A DNA stretch of 64,000 nt, from assembly GCA_900771195.1 (NCBI GenBank), contig CAAGMZ010000019.1:1-64000 (forward strand), given 5' to 3'. The notes below the pieces were generated by a model. That model saw only the letters and a list, made by a program, of their open reading frames with translations. It searched no databases and was not told the origin of the DNA. Position 1 is the first letter of the stretch. Every line of letters begins with the position of its first letter. The translations under genes were made by a program, and so were the position numbers. Origin of the DNA: Lachnospiraceae bacterium. GTDB taxonomy: Bacteria; Bacillota; Clostridia; Lachnospirales; Lachnospiraceae. Positions 17,201 through 26,982 of this stretch are shown piece by piece.

Positions 17201-20110
17201 CTAAAACAAGTTTCTTACTTCGTCAAAAAGTTCTCTGTCTTTCTCTATTTTATCCTCGTTGCCTATCACGGCAAGGCATCCCGAATCAATCACTGACTTA
17301 ACAAGCGGTGCAAGCTTTCTCACATCCTCCGGCTGTGCGTTGATGATTGATTTGCGCTCCTCTCTGATAAAATCTTCTGTTCTTCCGATAATATATGCCA
17401 CAAAGGAACGTCTTCCCTTATCGGCAGCGGTAAGCGGCATGTCAATGTCACTGAAGGTGCCGATTATATACTTTGTCATCTCACGCTCGTCCGCATCAAA
17501 GCTGCTTATATAATCAACAGCCTCTTTATAAATTCTGTCCGTTGCGGCAAGATTCGGGTCTCTGTATGAACCGAAATATCCGATACCTGCCGAGGTATAT
17601 CCGTTGCCGCAGCCGTAAGCGCCGCCCTTTACACGGATGTTGTTCCAGAGGTAATCATTATCAAGTATTTTCTTTAACAGCCTGAGCTCATGCCTGTACT
17701 CAAAGCCTGCCTTTGCAAAGTTTCCGCATCTGACAACGTAATTAACCTGTGCAGCTGTCTTAAATCCCACATTCTTTTTGCTAAATGCGAAGTTCCTGAT
17801 GCATGCTTTCTTTCCGCCTTCTGGAAGTCCGTCAATAAAACTGTCGATAACAGGTTTTATGATGCCGTATACCTGCTTATCGCCCGTTACCGAAACAATA
17901 AGCTTGTCCTTTGTAAAGATTTCTCCGGCCACTTCCCCAAGCTTTTCCGTGATGACATCCTTTTTCTCATCAAAATTGTCGCAGAGCCCTGCAATAAAAT
18001 CGTAAAAGGATATTCCCGAAGTAAGCTCTGTATATCTTCCTTTTTCGGATATTTGGGACTCCGCTGCCCGCAGGGCATACGCATTTCCTGCAGATACTAA
18101 CATTGCCTGCATTCTGGATTTGGTTTCGGCAAGTATTTCCTTAAGACGTACATGGTCATCAAAATGTGACTCAAACATTGCTTCCCTTATAAGCTCCATG
18201 GCCTTGGGATATTCACCGGCAAGAGCCCTGCAGTTAGCAGAAAACAGAGCTTTTACGGTACCGTCTGTCACATTATAAGCATCAAGACCGAAGCTTATGC
18301 CGCCCGTATGAATATCGCACTCATCCGACAATTCTTCGAATGTGTGACTGTCCGTGTCTATAAGTCCCAGAACCTGTCCGAGAAGCGATGCATAGCTTAT
18401 ATCCTCATCCGGCACACTGCTTATGTCGAAAGCAAGCTGAAGATATCCGATTCCGTTGGTATATATATCGTGAAAGTCTATCCTGACTCCGTCCTTTTCA
18501 CTTATTTCATTACAAAGCGGAAGAATGTCTCTGCTTATATCTTCTCTCTTGAGGAGCGGAATTTTCCTGAGGTCTTCATCGCTTGAAGGCTCTGACTGGT
18601 ATTCCTTAAGCTCCTTTGTTTCCTTAACAATCCTTTCAATCTCTTCCGCACTTAATGAAGCCTTGTAGGAAGCAAGCTTTTCTGCAGTTTTCTTTTCATT
18701 TTCAGCGGTAAGATTAACTGCCGGCTTCAGCACCACAAGTGAGGTATGGGGATTCTCGAGAAAATATTTTTTAACAAGGTCCTCAAAATATCCTGTGTCA
18801 ATATTCTTTTTGAGGAACTCAAATGTCTCATTCCGGGCAAGATTGATAAAAGGCTTATTCTCATCATAAAGCCATGTTCCCATTACAGAAAGCCCATACA
18901 TAAGTCCCTTGGGAAAGCGTCCGAAGTCTGCCTCCCTGTAACGGAACTCCATTGAATTGATTGCTGCCGTAAGAGTCCTTCTGTTGATTCCTTTTTCGAC
19001 GATGTCTTTGACTGTGCTGTTGATAATATCAAGAAATTCTTTTTCCCTGGAGACATCTGTGTTCTTGGCTGCTATTGTGTACATTGGCTGCTTTAATTCA
19101 GCCTCATAGCTGCAGGTTATCTCATCACCGATTCCCGCCTTTATGAGAGCCTGCTTTACGGGCGCTCCCGGCGCCGAAAAAAGTGCGTAATCTATTACCT
19201 GCATTGCAAGAGAAAGCTCTTTGTCAAGAGAATCACCTATTGAAAGATTATATGCCAGATAGGTCTTGTCCTCCGTTCCTTCGTCTTCGGTCACGGAATA
19301 CTTTGTCTCTACTCTTTTCATTCCGTCAAAAGGCTTTTGTGACGGTATTTCTGAATCGACCGATATCTCATCGTAATGCGACAGATATTCACGGTCAAGA
19401 TACTCAAGCCTCTCGCTCATATCACAGTTGCCGTAAATATATATATAGCTGTTGGCCGGATGATAAAATTTCCGATGGAAATTCAGGAAATTTTCATATG
19501 TGAGGTCCGGTATGCATGCAGGGTCTCCGCCTGATTCAACGCTGTAGCTTGTGTCAGGATAAAGTGAGTTAAGGCAGTATCTTGCCATCACATCATCAGG
19601 TGATGAAAAAGCTCCCTTCATCTCATTGAATACAACGCCGTTGTAGATAAGCGGTGAATCCGGGCTTTCCAGCTCGTAATGCCAGCCCTCCTGCATAAAT
19701 ATCTCTTTATGACGATATATGTCAGGGTGGAAAACAGCATCCATATATACATCCATAAGATTCTTAAAATCCACGTCATTGCAGCTTGCTACCGGGTATA
19801 CGGTCTTGTCCGGATATGTCATGGCATTGAGAAAAGTATTGAGTGAACCCTTAATAAGCTCAATGAACGGGTCCTTTACCGGGTACTTTTCAGAGCCGCA
19901 AAGTACCGAGTGCTCCATTATATGCGGAACTCCCGTGCTGTCCTTGGGCGGTGTGCGGAATCCGATATAAAAAACCTTATTTTCATCATCATTGGACATA
20001 AGGGCAACTCTCGCCCCTGATTTCTTATGTCTGAACAGGTAAGCATCCGACTTTAGTTCTTCTATTCTTTCCTGCTTAACAAGCTCGTATTTTTCCTTAT
20101 CAAAATTCAT
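17201..20110 (-). CDS. M16C zinc metalloprotease, PreP-like
   Basis: 969 residues, the usual size of the presequence-protease (M16C) branch, with two M16 halves joined by a helical hinge near 480-520. The inverted zinc motif HIMEH gives His63, Glu66 and His67, and the further Glu ligand is probably in EGWHYELE near 140-147. These enzymes enclose and cut short unfolded peptides in the cytosol. The start follows GAAAGGA by a few bases (see the AT-rich gap after 20110). It heads the unit with era and recO. Exact substrates are not known. Confidence 0.92.
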   Translation of the reverse strand: MNFDKEKYELVKQERIEELKSDAYLFRHKKSGARVALMSNDDENKVFYIGFRTPPKDSTGVPHIMEHSVLCGSEKYPVKDPFIELIKGSLNTFLNAMTYPDKTVYPVASCNDVDFKNLMDVYMDAVFHPDIYRHKEIFMQEGWHYELESPDSPLIYNGVVFNEMKGAFSSPDDVMARYCLNSLYPDTSYSVESGGDPACIPDLTYENFLNFHRKFYHPANSYIYIYGNCDMSERLEYLDREYLSHYDEISVDSEIPSQKPFDGMKRVETKYSVTEDEGTEDKTYLAYNLSIGDSLDKELSLAMQVIDYALFSAPGAPVKQALIKAGIGDEITCSYEAELKQPMYTIAAKNTDVSREKEFLDIINSTVKDIVEKGINRRTLTAAINSMEFRYREADFGRFPKGLMYGLSVMGTWLYDENKPFINLARNETFEFLKKNIDTGYFEDLVKKYFLENPHTSLVVLKPAVNLTAENEKKTAEKLASYKASLSAEEIERIVKETKELKEYQSEPSSDEDLRKIPLLKREDISRDILPLCNEISEKDGVRIDFHDIYTNGIGYLQLAFDISSVPDEDISYASLLGQVLGLIDTDSHTFEELSDECDIHTGGISFGLDAYNVTDGTVKALFSANCRALAGEYPKAMELIREAMFESHFDDHVRLKEILAETKSRMQAMLVSAGNAYALRAAESQISEKGRYTELTSGISFYDFIAGLCDNFDEKKDVITEKLGEVAGEIFTKDKLIVSVTGDKQVYGIIKPVIDSFIDGLPEGGKKACIRNFAFSKKNVGFKTAAQVNYVVRCGNFAKAGFEYRHELRLLKKILDNDYLWNNIRVKGGAYGCGNGYTSAGIGYFGSYRDPNLAATDRIYKEAVDYISSFDADEREMTKYIIGTFSDIDMPLTAADKGRRSFVAYIIGRTEDFIREERKSIINAQPEDVRKLAPLVKSVIDSGCLAVIGNEDKIEKDRELFDEVRNLF

Positions 20111-20130
20111 GTCTGTCTTCCTTTCCGGTT

Positions 20131-20176
20131 AAAAAAATAACCTCTGTTCCATATTTTACTTGAAACAGAGGTTATT
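20131..20176 (-). terminator. Terminator of ribU
   Basis: On the minus strand AATAACCTCTGTT and AACAGAGGTTATT form a 13-base stem around about 13 loop bases, followed by seven T. It lies between the ribU stop and the peptidase start. Confidence 0.85.
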
Positions 20177-20187
20177 ATCAACTTATT

Positions 20188-20934
20188 TTACAAATTCTTC
20201 TTAAGTATAGGCCTGAGCGGCTGGTAAATAAGCATTGTTACCAGAGACACCGCAAATCCCTTCAAAAGATTCAGAGGGGCAACGCACATTATGACAAGCG
20301 TCGTCACACTGTTCACATGGCTGTTGGCACTGGTTCCCATGGCAATTATGACATCCATCGGCATTCCGTAAATCTGCGCGAATTTGGGCAGCAGGTACAC
20401 GCCGTTGAAAAGCGTTCCGACCACAGTCATCACAAGGGTTCCCGCAATGCATGCCACAAGCGCCATTTTCTTGGTTCTTTTGGCATGATATACAACTGTA
20501 GCCGTGAGTATGAAAAAGCTTCCTACCACAAAATTGGCAAGTTCCCCCACAAACGCTGTTGAAGTACCCTTAATAAGTACCTTCACAACTATTTTCACAA
20601 ATTCTGTAAGTACCCCTGCCACAGGTCCAAACGCAAATCCGCATATGAGTACCGGAAGCTCGCTGAAATCAAGCTTATAAAACGGCGGCGTGAACCACAG
20701 CGGTATCTCAAATGTCATGAGTATTCCGGAAATGGCCGCCATAACTCCGATTACGGCTATCTTGGACGTGGAAAGTATCTTTTCTTTGTCCCCGCGCCTT
20801 TTCCTGATGATTCTCTCGGCTATATATGCAGCCACAAACACCGTAGCCACTATCCCGAGAAACTCTGCCAGAAAGATTACATTATCCTTTATGGCTGCCC
20901 ACAGATTCGAAAAGTGTGATAAAAATTTGTTCAT
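20188..20934 (-). CDS. ribU: Riboflavin ECF transporter substrate-binding subunit
   Basis: The 248-residue membrane protein has about six helices and the ECF S-component pattern (ISTSKIAVIGVMAAIS, then the FKLDFSELP-like segment seen as YKLDFSELP near 82). It should bind riboflavin outside the cell and deliver it with a shared EcfAAT module that is not in this window. The riboflavin assignment rests on the FMN riboswitch directly upstream. GGAGGAAG precedes the ATG. An extra N-terminal helix (residues 10-38) is longer than in many RibU proteins. Its own terminator follows, so it is a single-gene unit. Confidence 0.88.
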   Translation of the reverse strand: MNKFLSHFSNLWAAIKDNVIFLAEFLGIVATVFVAAYIAERIIRKRRGDKEKILSTSKIAVIGVMAAISGILMTFEIPLWFTPPFYKLDFSELPVLICGFAFGPVAGVLTEFVKIVVKVLIKGTSTAFVGELANFVVGSFFILTATVVYHAKRTKKMALVACIAGTLVMTVVGTLFNGVYLLPKFAQIYGMPMDVIIAMGTSANSHVNSVTTLVIMCVAPLNLLKGFAVSLVTMLIYQPLRPILKKNL

Positions 20935-21010
20935 TTCTTCTTCCTCCTAAATCTGAGCCTGCGCTCTTAATGATTCAGGGCGTATTTCAGGAAGATTTTG
21001 CATAAAGATT

Positions 21011-21039
21011 AAAAAAGCACCTGAGATAATCCCAGGTGC
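21011..21039 (-). terminator. Riboswitch-controlled terminator before ribU
   Basis: GCACCTGGG-ATTATC-TCAGGTGC folds as a stem on the minus strand, followed by six T. It stands between the FMN aptamer and the ribU start, the expected place for a transcription-off switch. Confidence 0.85.
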
Positions 21040-21069
21040 ACCATACGCAAAAAAGATGTCATAAAAACA

Positions 21070-21178
21070 TCATCTTCTACCATCCAGACTATACTGTCGG
21101 TACCGGAGTCACACCGGTTCATGCCATACGGCTCGCGGACTATACCGCCGGTCGGGAATTATCACCCTGCCCTGAAGA
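21070..21178 (-). promoter_or_regulatory. FMN riboswitch (RFN element)
   Basis: The minus strand carries all conserved blocks of the FMN aptamer in order: CAGGGCAGGGTGA, AATTCCCGACCGGCGGT, AGTCCGCGAGC, ACCGGTGTGACTCCGGTACCGA in two blocks, and AGTCTGGATGGTAGAAGA. When FMN is bound the terminator at 21011-21039 should form and switch off ribU. Confidence 0.95.
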
Positions 21179-21201
21179 TTAAATATTTTATCAACATGGT
21201 T

Positions 21202-21230
21202 ATATTACAACTATATTTGTCATCTGTCAA
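21202..21230 (-). promoter_or_regulatory. Promoter of FMN riboswitch and ribU
   Basis: Minus strand: TTGACA (21225-21230), 17 bases, TAATAT (21202-21207). The -35 box overlaps the stop codon of the GGDEF gene upstream. Confidence 0.8.
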
Positions 21231-23110
21231 CAGTCATCTTCCATGCACACTGTAAAGCCAAGACTTTTCGACATTTCTTTCAATGCCTTGCCAAGAACTT
21301 CTGTGTTATCCATTGTGTCAAAATCATCACAGAGGCATACCGTCGAAGCACTGTATTTTATAATCCTGTCAATTGACATACGGCCCTTGCCAAAATTGTA
21401 GAGCCCTATCCCAAATCCTTTTTCTTTCAGCTTTTCGATGTTTTGCACGACGCGGTTTTCGTCACGCATCTCATCATCTTCAGCTATTTCCAGAACAATG
21501 TCATCCGGTCTGACTTCACTTTCAGAAGCAATTTTATCAAGCTCGTCTGCAATATTCTTCTTCATCATCTGCGGCGGATGGACAGCAACAAAAAGCGGCG
21601 TCTTTGCCTTCCCTGTGGCTGCCATAAGGCAGGCATTCTCATAAGTCATGGTGCCAAGCTTTGACGCAATTCCCATGTACTCAGCATACTGCATTATAAG
21701 TGCCTCACCCGATTTAGTATAACCCTTGGGAGCCGACAAGACTTTGGTTCCGATTATCCTGCCGTCTGCATCGACAACATTTCTCATAACCGTCTCAAAC
21801 CCGGCCATGTCATTTTCTGCCGCATTACCTATTATGTCTTTCAGGTTATCCTGATTTATTTCATCTGTCATATCTGCATCTTTGTACCACAGGTATCTGT
21901 TTTTCCCGCCTTTTTTGGCCTCATACATGGCGTAATCGGCTTTCCCCAGAATTTCCGCGCCCGATATGCCGTCATCCGGAAACACCGCTATTCCCATGCT
22001 CATGGTGCAATAGTAATTTACGCCCAGAAGATCCCAGGGTCTGGCAAAGCGCTCGCTTATCTCACTGAGAATCCGTTCTGTGTCGCAATACACATCCGGT
22101 CTGATTATTATGACAAACTCATCGCCGCCAAGCCTGTAACAGTTTCCGGCAATCTGCGAAATACCCTTCATTGTTCCGGCAATATCCTGCAGCAGCACAT
22201 CACCGTACTGATGTCCAAGTCTGTCGTTGACCTGCTTAAAATCATCCAGGTCAAGATATATAAGCGCGCCTTTAAGACCACCCTTAATGCTTTGGTCAAG
22301 CAGCTCCGAAAGGTCATTCTCGCATTTTTTTCTGTTGAAAATTCCTGTGAGATAATCGTTATAAATCTGATATCTGGCGCTCTGAAGGTTCTTTACCTTC
22401 TGCGTGACATCAAGCGCCGTACACAGAATGGCATTTTTGCCATTAATCCACATTATTGAACTGATATGAACATCATACCATGTCCCTGTCGCTTCATCGG
22501 CAACCTCTTCCTGCGAGCATTCCCCGGTTCCGTCATAGCCCTTGAGTACCTTGCCGATTGCACTCTGCATCGCCTCTGATTCCCGCGCCATCCTGTTAAT
22601 GAAAAAGATATCGTTTTCCTCGCAGTCAAGTACCGCAACTCCCGAATACACTTCATCCAAAACCTTTTCAAGCAGTGCATAGGAATATTCCAGTGAATCA
22701 TCGTTGTTTTTTCTGGCAGCAATACTCTGTATAATTATCGTCATATGCGAAAGCTGCTGAAGCTGTTTTTCGGTAAATTCGCCCTCGGTCATAAAACCGC
22801 ACACGAACATTACAGCCTTATCCAGAATATATATAGGGAAAAATACCGCTTTGCCGCCTTTCATCGGTACAATGCCGTCTTCAATCAATGTCCCCGCATC
22901 ACCCACGCTGACACACTGCCCCTGCGTAAAAATTCCGGTTCCGGCCGACACGATTACCGAAAATGTTGTCTCATTCTCATCAAGCTGCATAAGATAAAGT
23001 GCATCCGTGCCTGAATCTTCCCTGACATCATGCAGTATATCTTCTGCAATTTTTGAAAAATCACCGTTATTCAAAAGATACTGAATCAATTTAGAACTGA
23101 TATCACTCAC
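21227..23110 (-). CDS. Diguanylate cyclase with degenerate EAL domain
   Basis: 627 residues, no membrane segment. An N-terminal GAF-like part (1-130) and a PAS-like part (140-240) precede the GGDEF domain (about 250-410). The active loop RLGGDEF is intact at 328-332 and no RxxD inhibition site precedes it, so cyclic di-GMP synthesis is likely. Residues 425-627 align in outline to an EAL phosphodiesterase, but the EAL motif is missing (TKVLSAP stands in the matching strand), the DDFG loop reads YNFGKG and the EGVE position reads CMEDD. This half is probably a non-catalytic binding or regulatory part. It overlaps the methyltransferase gene upstream by 8 bases. Confidence 0.88.
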   Translation of the reverse strand: MSDISSKLIQYLLNNGDFSKIAEDILHDVREDSGTDALYLMQLDENETTFSVIVSAGTGIFTQGQCVSVGDAGTLIEDGIVPMKGGKAVFFPIYILDKAVMFVCGFMTEGEFTEKQLQQLSHMTIIIQSIAARKNNDDSLEYSYALLEKVLDEVYSGVAVLDCEENDIFFINRMARESEAMQSAIGKVLKGYDGTGECSQEEVADEATGTWYDVHISSIMWINGKNAILCTALDVTQKVKNLQSARYQIYNDYLTGIFNRKKCENDLSELLDQSIKGGLKGALIYLDLDDFKQVNDRLGHQYGDVLLQDIAGTMKGISQIAGNCYRLGGDEFVIIIRPDVYCDTERILSEISERFARPWDLLGVNYYCTMSMGIAVFPDDGISGAEILGKADYAMYEAKKGGKNRYLWYKDADMTDEINQDNLKDIIGNAAENDMAGFETVMRNVVDADGRIIGTKVLSAPKGYTKSGEALIMQYAEYMGIASKLGTMTYENACLMAATGKAKTPLFVAVHPPQMMKKNIADELDKIASESEVRPDDIVLEIAEDDEMRDENRVVQNIEKLKEKGFGIGLYNFGKGRMSIDRIIKYSASTVCLCDDFDTMDNTEVLGKALKEMSKSLGFTVCMEDDC

Positions 23111-24575
23111 TTTTGTGGCTCTCCTTTTTTATCACATAAACACAACTGTCATCCTTACTTCCGAGAGGACATTCCAGAACAAGCCTGTATTTTTTCATGA
23201 GTCTTATGTATTTTTTGACGAGCCCCATCTCGCCTGAAACCATAATGATTACTCCGTCGTCTTTGAGAAGCTCATCGCTCTTTTCCCAGAATCTTTTGTA
23301 GAAGTCATCCGCCTCATCTCTCTCAATCTTAGGCATTTCCGTTATTATCTCATCAAAAAAGTATTCGCTTGAAAAGTCAAAATAGTTCCTGTTTATATAA
23401 TTTACATTAAGTCCGGCCTTGCCGGTATTAATCCTTGCATACTCAATGGCAGTGCCGAATATGTCCGTTCCGTACGCATGTCCGGTCTTCACTCTTTTTG
23501 ACCGTTCAATAAGTAACGTTCCCACTCCGCAGAAAGGATCGATTACCTGCGCATTTTCTTTCATGAAATTTTGTGCAACGTAAGCTGTAAACGCCGCATT
23601 TACAGTACTCATGGATGTTGCCACCGTATTTTTCCTGTATGCAAAACGCTTGTCACTTAATGTGTACAGCTTAAGAAAAATCCCGTATTTCCGGTCTTTA
23701 CCCGCAACAAGCTTTAACTCTGCTTCATAATCGGATACGGAGTTAATAAGCTTCTGCCCCGAAAGGGTCTGTATTCTTGCCGCAATATCCGACAAATCCA
23801 CGTCCTTTGCCGTGAGCCTGAATTTAAAAGGATATTCCGCTCCTTTGTGAAGCTTCTCAAGAATTTCATAAAGCTCCCCATTGCACACTGCCGCAGGAAT
23901 ATCAGCCTTGTCAACACTTTTCAGATTATTTAACGGAAAAAGTAAGTCTTTATATATTCTTATTGATGCAAGCTTTTTTATGTCTGCGGTTTCAGTCATG
24001 ACTCCGCAGAATACAGCCTGTGTTCCTTTCCCACCCGCGTTCTCGATTTCCTTCTTAAGATAACCCCGTATTTCCCTTGGGGCTGTAAATATTACCTTCA
24101 CCGGTTTATCGGGATTACAAAACTCATGCTTTATGTGCGATGTCCCTTCTGCCTCAGTCATTGTCTGAAGTACTTTTAGTTCTGCCGCTGCATGCTTAAG
24201 GTCACTCTGTTCAAAATTTCCCTGTTCAAGGAATTTTCTCCGCTCGTCAAGCTGAGTCTCATATTGGCTGAAATCATAGGATTTCAGTGCAGTAAGATAT
24301 GCACTCTTTACAAAAAATGTCTGCTCGGTAAAATAATGCTCTGCAATTATTTTTCCAAACCCCTCTTCCCCGAGAAGTCCCATTATAATAACCGCATTCT
24401 TGCGAACCTTCGGGTCTTCGTCCTCAAGAAATGATGCCATCAGCTCCGGACTGTATCCGGCCGCATTCTTAAATTCCATTACATGTTCAGGGGCTTTAAG
24501 GAACTCTTTGACTGCAATAAGATTGCTCCTGACATTTTTCTTTTCATTCAGTTCCACAAGATATGCTTCACACAT
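23103..24575 (-). CDS. HEAT/THUMP-type RNA methyltransferase-like protein
   Basis: 490 residues. An N-terminal helical HEAT-like part (about 40-145, with DPKVRKNAVIIMGLLGEEG) precedes a THUMP-like RNA-binding segment (about 160-310) and a SAM-dependent methyltransferase fold of the UPF0020/Trm11 kind (about 320-490). The SAM-binding motif is DPFCGVGTLLIERS. Where N6-guanine methylases have (N/D)PPY this protein has TEMPK, so the base-flipping aromatic and Asn are absent; activity or substrate is therefore uncertain. It overlaps the Na/Pi transporter stop by one base and the GGDEF gene start by 8, a tight operon. Confidence 0.8.
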   Translation of the reverse strand: MCEAYLVELNEKKNVRSNLIAVKEFLKAPEHVMEFKNAAGYSPELMASFLEDEDPKVRKNAVIIMGLLGEEGFGKIIAEHYFTEQTFFVKSAYLTALKSYDFSQYETQLDERRKFLEQGNFEQSDLKHAAAELKVLQTMTEAEGTSHIKHEFCNPDKPVKVIFTAPREIRGYLKKEIENAGGKGTQAVFCGVMTETADIKKLASIRIYKDLLFPLNNLKSVDKADIPAAVCNGELYEILEKLHKGAEYPFKFRLTAKDVDLSDIAARIQTLSGQKLINSVSDYEAELKLVAGKDRKYGIFLKLYTLSDKRFAYRKNTVATSMSTVNAAFTAYVAQNFMKENAQVIDPFCGVGTLLIERSKRVKTGHAYGTDIFGTAIEYARINTGKAGLNVNYINRNYFDFSSEYFFDEIITEMPKIERDEADDFYKRFWEKSDELLKDDGVIIMVSGEMGLVKKYIRLMKKYRLVLECPLGSKDDSCVYVIKKESHKSE

Positions 24576-26242
24576 TATGCTTCATCCTTTACGTACCCTG
24601 CGATGTTTACGGCATGGTCAGACACTCTTTCAAGATTCGTGAGCATATTCAGGAAAATAACGCCGGCTTCTGATGAACACTCATTTCTGGAAAGTCTGTC
24701 AATATGTTTCTCTCTGTTTTCCTCCTCATAGGAGTCAACATCGTCTTCGTACCTGAATGTATTTCTCGCCATGTCAAGGCTTCCCTGCTCCCTTGCAGCT
24801 ATCGCACAGTCCAGTGAACCTTCAACTGCGGCTACCATAGGCTCAAGGTCTTTTCTTCCTGCATCTGAAAAGCTTATGTTATGAGCTTTAAGCTTCTGTG
24901 CAAGCTCTGCAATATTTTCCGCATGGTCTCCAATCCTTTCCAAATCTATTACCGTGTACATAAGATTTTTGACCTGACTGCTCTGTCTGTCCGTAAGACC
25001 GTCATTACTAATCTTAACAAGGAAGTCCGAGAGCCTTGCCACATAATTGTCAATCTGCTTTTCATTGGCGAAAACCCCGTCCGTAAGCTCATACTTGCCG
25101 TATAATGCTGCTTTTATACTGTTTTTCAGGTTGTCGGAACAAATTTTACCAAGCTGGACTACGTAATCACTGACAACCTGAATTGCCAGAGAAGGTGTGT
25201 TGAGCATTCTGTCATCAACCACCATGACATTGTCCGCAGCCGGCTTTTCCTCGTTCTTTTCTGTCCTGTCATCACGTATAATCAGCTCGGACAGCTTTAC
25301 AAGTCTGCCCGCAAGCGGATAAAAAAGCGTAGTGTTAAAAAGCTTAAACCCTGAGTGGAATATTGCTATCGTGACACTTGACATAATATATGCCTGTGCC
25401 GCAGGGAATATCCTGAAGAAAATAAATATAAGCGTTCCCCATACAATAACTCCGAATACGTTAAAAAGCAGATTTATCATTGCTGCACGCTTTGCATTCT
25501 TCGACGCTCCGGCGCATGACAAAAGTGCCGTAAAGCATGAGCCTATATCCGCTCCAAGGCATATGAACACTGCCGTTCCGGCGGGAACCACTCCGTAGCC
25601 TGCAAGTGTCTGAAGAACACCTACTGATGCCGATGAACTCTGCATTATTCCGGTAACAACCATTCCAATCAGAATTCCAAGTAACGGGTTCTTTCCCAGT
25701 GTAAGGAATGCATCCTGCACGCTCTGGCTCTTCATATACGGCTCCATACCTCCGGACATGGTCGTAAGTCCAAGAAAAAGGAGACCTACCGCAAGCAGTA
25801 TCTCACCTAAAGTCTGTTTCTTGTGTTTTTTGCAGAACATCACAAAAGCAGCACCGATTCCTATCATAAGCGGTGCATAAAACGACGGCTTAAGGGCAGT
25901 AGCCGCCGAACCCAGCGAATCAAGTGATACTATCCACGCTGTGACGGTTGTACCTATATTGGCACCCATGATTACACCAACTGCCTGCATGAGATTAAGT
26001 ATACCTGCGTTTACAAATCCGACAACCATAACCGTTGTCGCACCTGAGCTCTGTATTATTGCTGTCACAAGGGCACCCGCTATTATGCCCATTATTCTTT
26101 TATTGGTCACTTTTCCGAGCAGCGTCCTCATTTTTTCGCCTGCTGCCTTCTGAAGTCCTCCAGATAAAAGCTTCATTCCATAAAGGAACATTCCAAGACC
26201 GCCTATAAAATACATTATGTTGGAAACATCACCTAAAGTCAT
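24575..26242 (-). CDS. Na/Pi-cotransporter family protein with PhoU-like domain
   Basis: 555 residues. Residues 1-310 are membrane helices with the inverted NptA repeats, each marked by QSS (QSSGATTVMVVGF near 65 and QSSSASVGVLQTL near 200) and the opening GGLGMFLYGMKLLSGGLQ. Residues 340-555 are a PhoU-like helical domain. Family members import phosphate with sodium; the PhoU half may control it. It follows the amidase gene by 15 bases and is translationally coupled to the methyltransferase downstream. Confidence 0.92.
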   Translation of the reverse strand: MTLGDVSNIMYFIGGLGMFLYGMKLLSGGLQKAAGEKMRTLLGKVTNKRIMGIIAGALVTAIIQSSGATTVMVVGFVNAGILNLMQAVGVIMGANIGTTVTAWIVSLDSLGSAATALKPSFYAPLMIGIGAAFVMFCKKHKKQTLGEILLAVGLLFLGLTTMSGGMEPYMKSQSVQDAFLTLGKNPLLGILIGMVVTGIMQSSSASVGVLQTLAGYGVVPAGTAVFICLGADIGSCFTALLSCAGASKNAKRAAMINLLFNVFGVIVWGTLIFIFFRIFPAAQAYIMSSVTIAIFHSGFKLFNTTLFYPLAGRLVKLSELIIRDDRTEKNEEKPAADNVMVVDDRMLNTPSLAIQVVSDYVVQLGKICSDNLKNSIKAALYGKYELTDGVFANEKQIDNYVARLSDFLVKISNDGLTDRQSSQVKNLMYTVIDLERIGDHAENIAELAQKLKAHNISFSDAGRKDLEPMVAAVEGSLDCAIAAREQGSLDMARNTFRYEDDVDSYEEENREKHIDRLSRNECSSEAGVIFLNMLTNLERVSDHAVNIAGYVKDEA

Positions 26243-26257
26243 CTCCGCAACTCCTTA

Positions 26258-26950
26258 TCAGTCCTGCTGGTCATTAATTTCACTTTTTACATTTAATTTG
26301 AACTCATACCACTCTTCTTCGTGGTCTACATAGTATAACGGGCATTTTTTGCCTGTAACGTCATAGTGCCTTATAACTCCGCTGTCCACAGAAAGTCCGT
26401 AAGTCCTGCATAACGCCGCCGTAAGTTTCACCAGAGACCGGTATGTGGCAGCATTAAATTTTCCCGTATCATCGGGATGACAGCATTCTATAGCTATTGT
26501 ATCTTTATTTCTTTCATTGGATGCATATGAGATTTCATCAAGAGGTACACACTGTATTATCTCGCCATCGAGTCCGACTATGTAATGACTGCTGGCACTT
26601 GTGACATGATTATCCTTAAGTCCTTCAAAATAACTTCTGTTCTGAGCCGCCGTAGTCCCGGGATTTCCAACATAGTGAACAACTATGGCATTCACCTGCT
26701 TAAGTTTGGTTCCGGGTCTGGAATAATCATTCGGCGTAAGATAATCGACCGTTATGGCATCACCGGTAAGAAACGGATCAATAACCAAATCCTTTTTGCC
26801 CGATGTCGCTTCTGTCGCTTCTTTCCCTTTATCATCACCATAATCCGTATTTTCCGGTTGAAAAAGCTTCTCTGCCAATACAATGAATACGATTATCAGC
26901 AAAACCGACATTGAACTGACAAAAGCAATTTTAAGTCCTCTGTGTTTCAT
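26258..26950 (-). CDS. Membrane-anchored N-acetylmuramoyl-L-alanine amidase (Amidase_2)
   Basis: 230 residues. One N-terminal membrane segment (7-26) would anchor it outside the membrane; a short acidic linker follows. The Amidase_2 fold covers 85-215, with zinc ligands His92 (VVHYVG), His195 (RHYDVTGKKCP) and Cys203, the Cys form of the third ligand seen in many Clostridial members. It should cut the bond between muramic acid and L-alanine in peptidoglycan. It heads the unit with the phosphate transporter; a functional link is not evident. Confidence 0.9.
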   Translation of the reverse strand: MKHRGLKIAFVSSMSVLLIIVFIVLAEKLFQPENTDYGDDKGKEATEATSGKKDLVIDPFLTGDAITVDYLTPNDYSRPGTKLKQVNAIVVHYVGNPGTTAAQNRSYFEGLKDNHVTSASSHYIVGLDGEIIQCVPLDEISYASNERNKDTIAIECCHPDDTGKFNAATYRSLVKLTAALCRTYGLSVDSGVIRHYDVTGKKCPLYYVDHEEEWYEFKLNVKSEINDQQD

Positions 26951-26982
26951 TATGAACCGTCCATATAGTAATCAAAACATAA

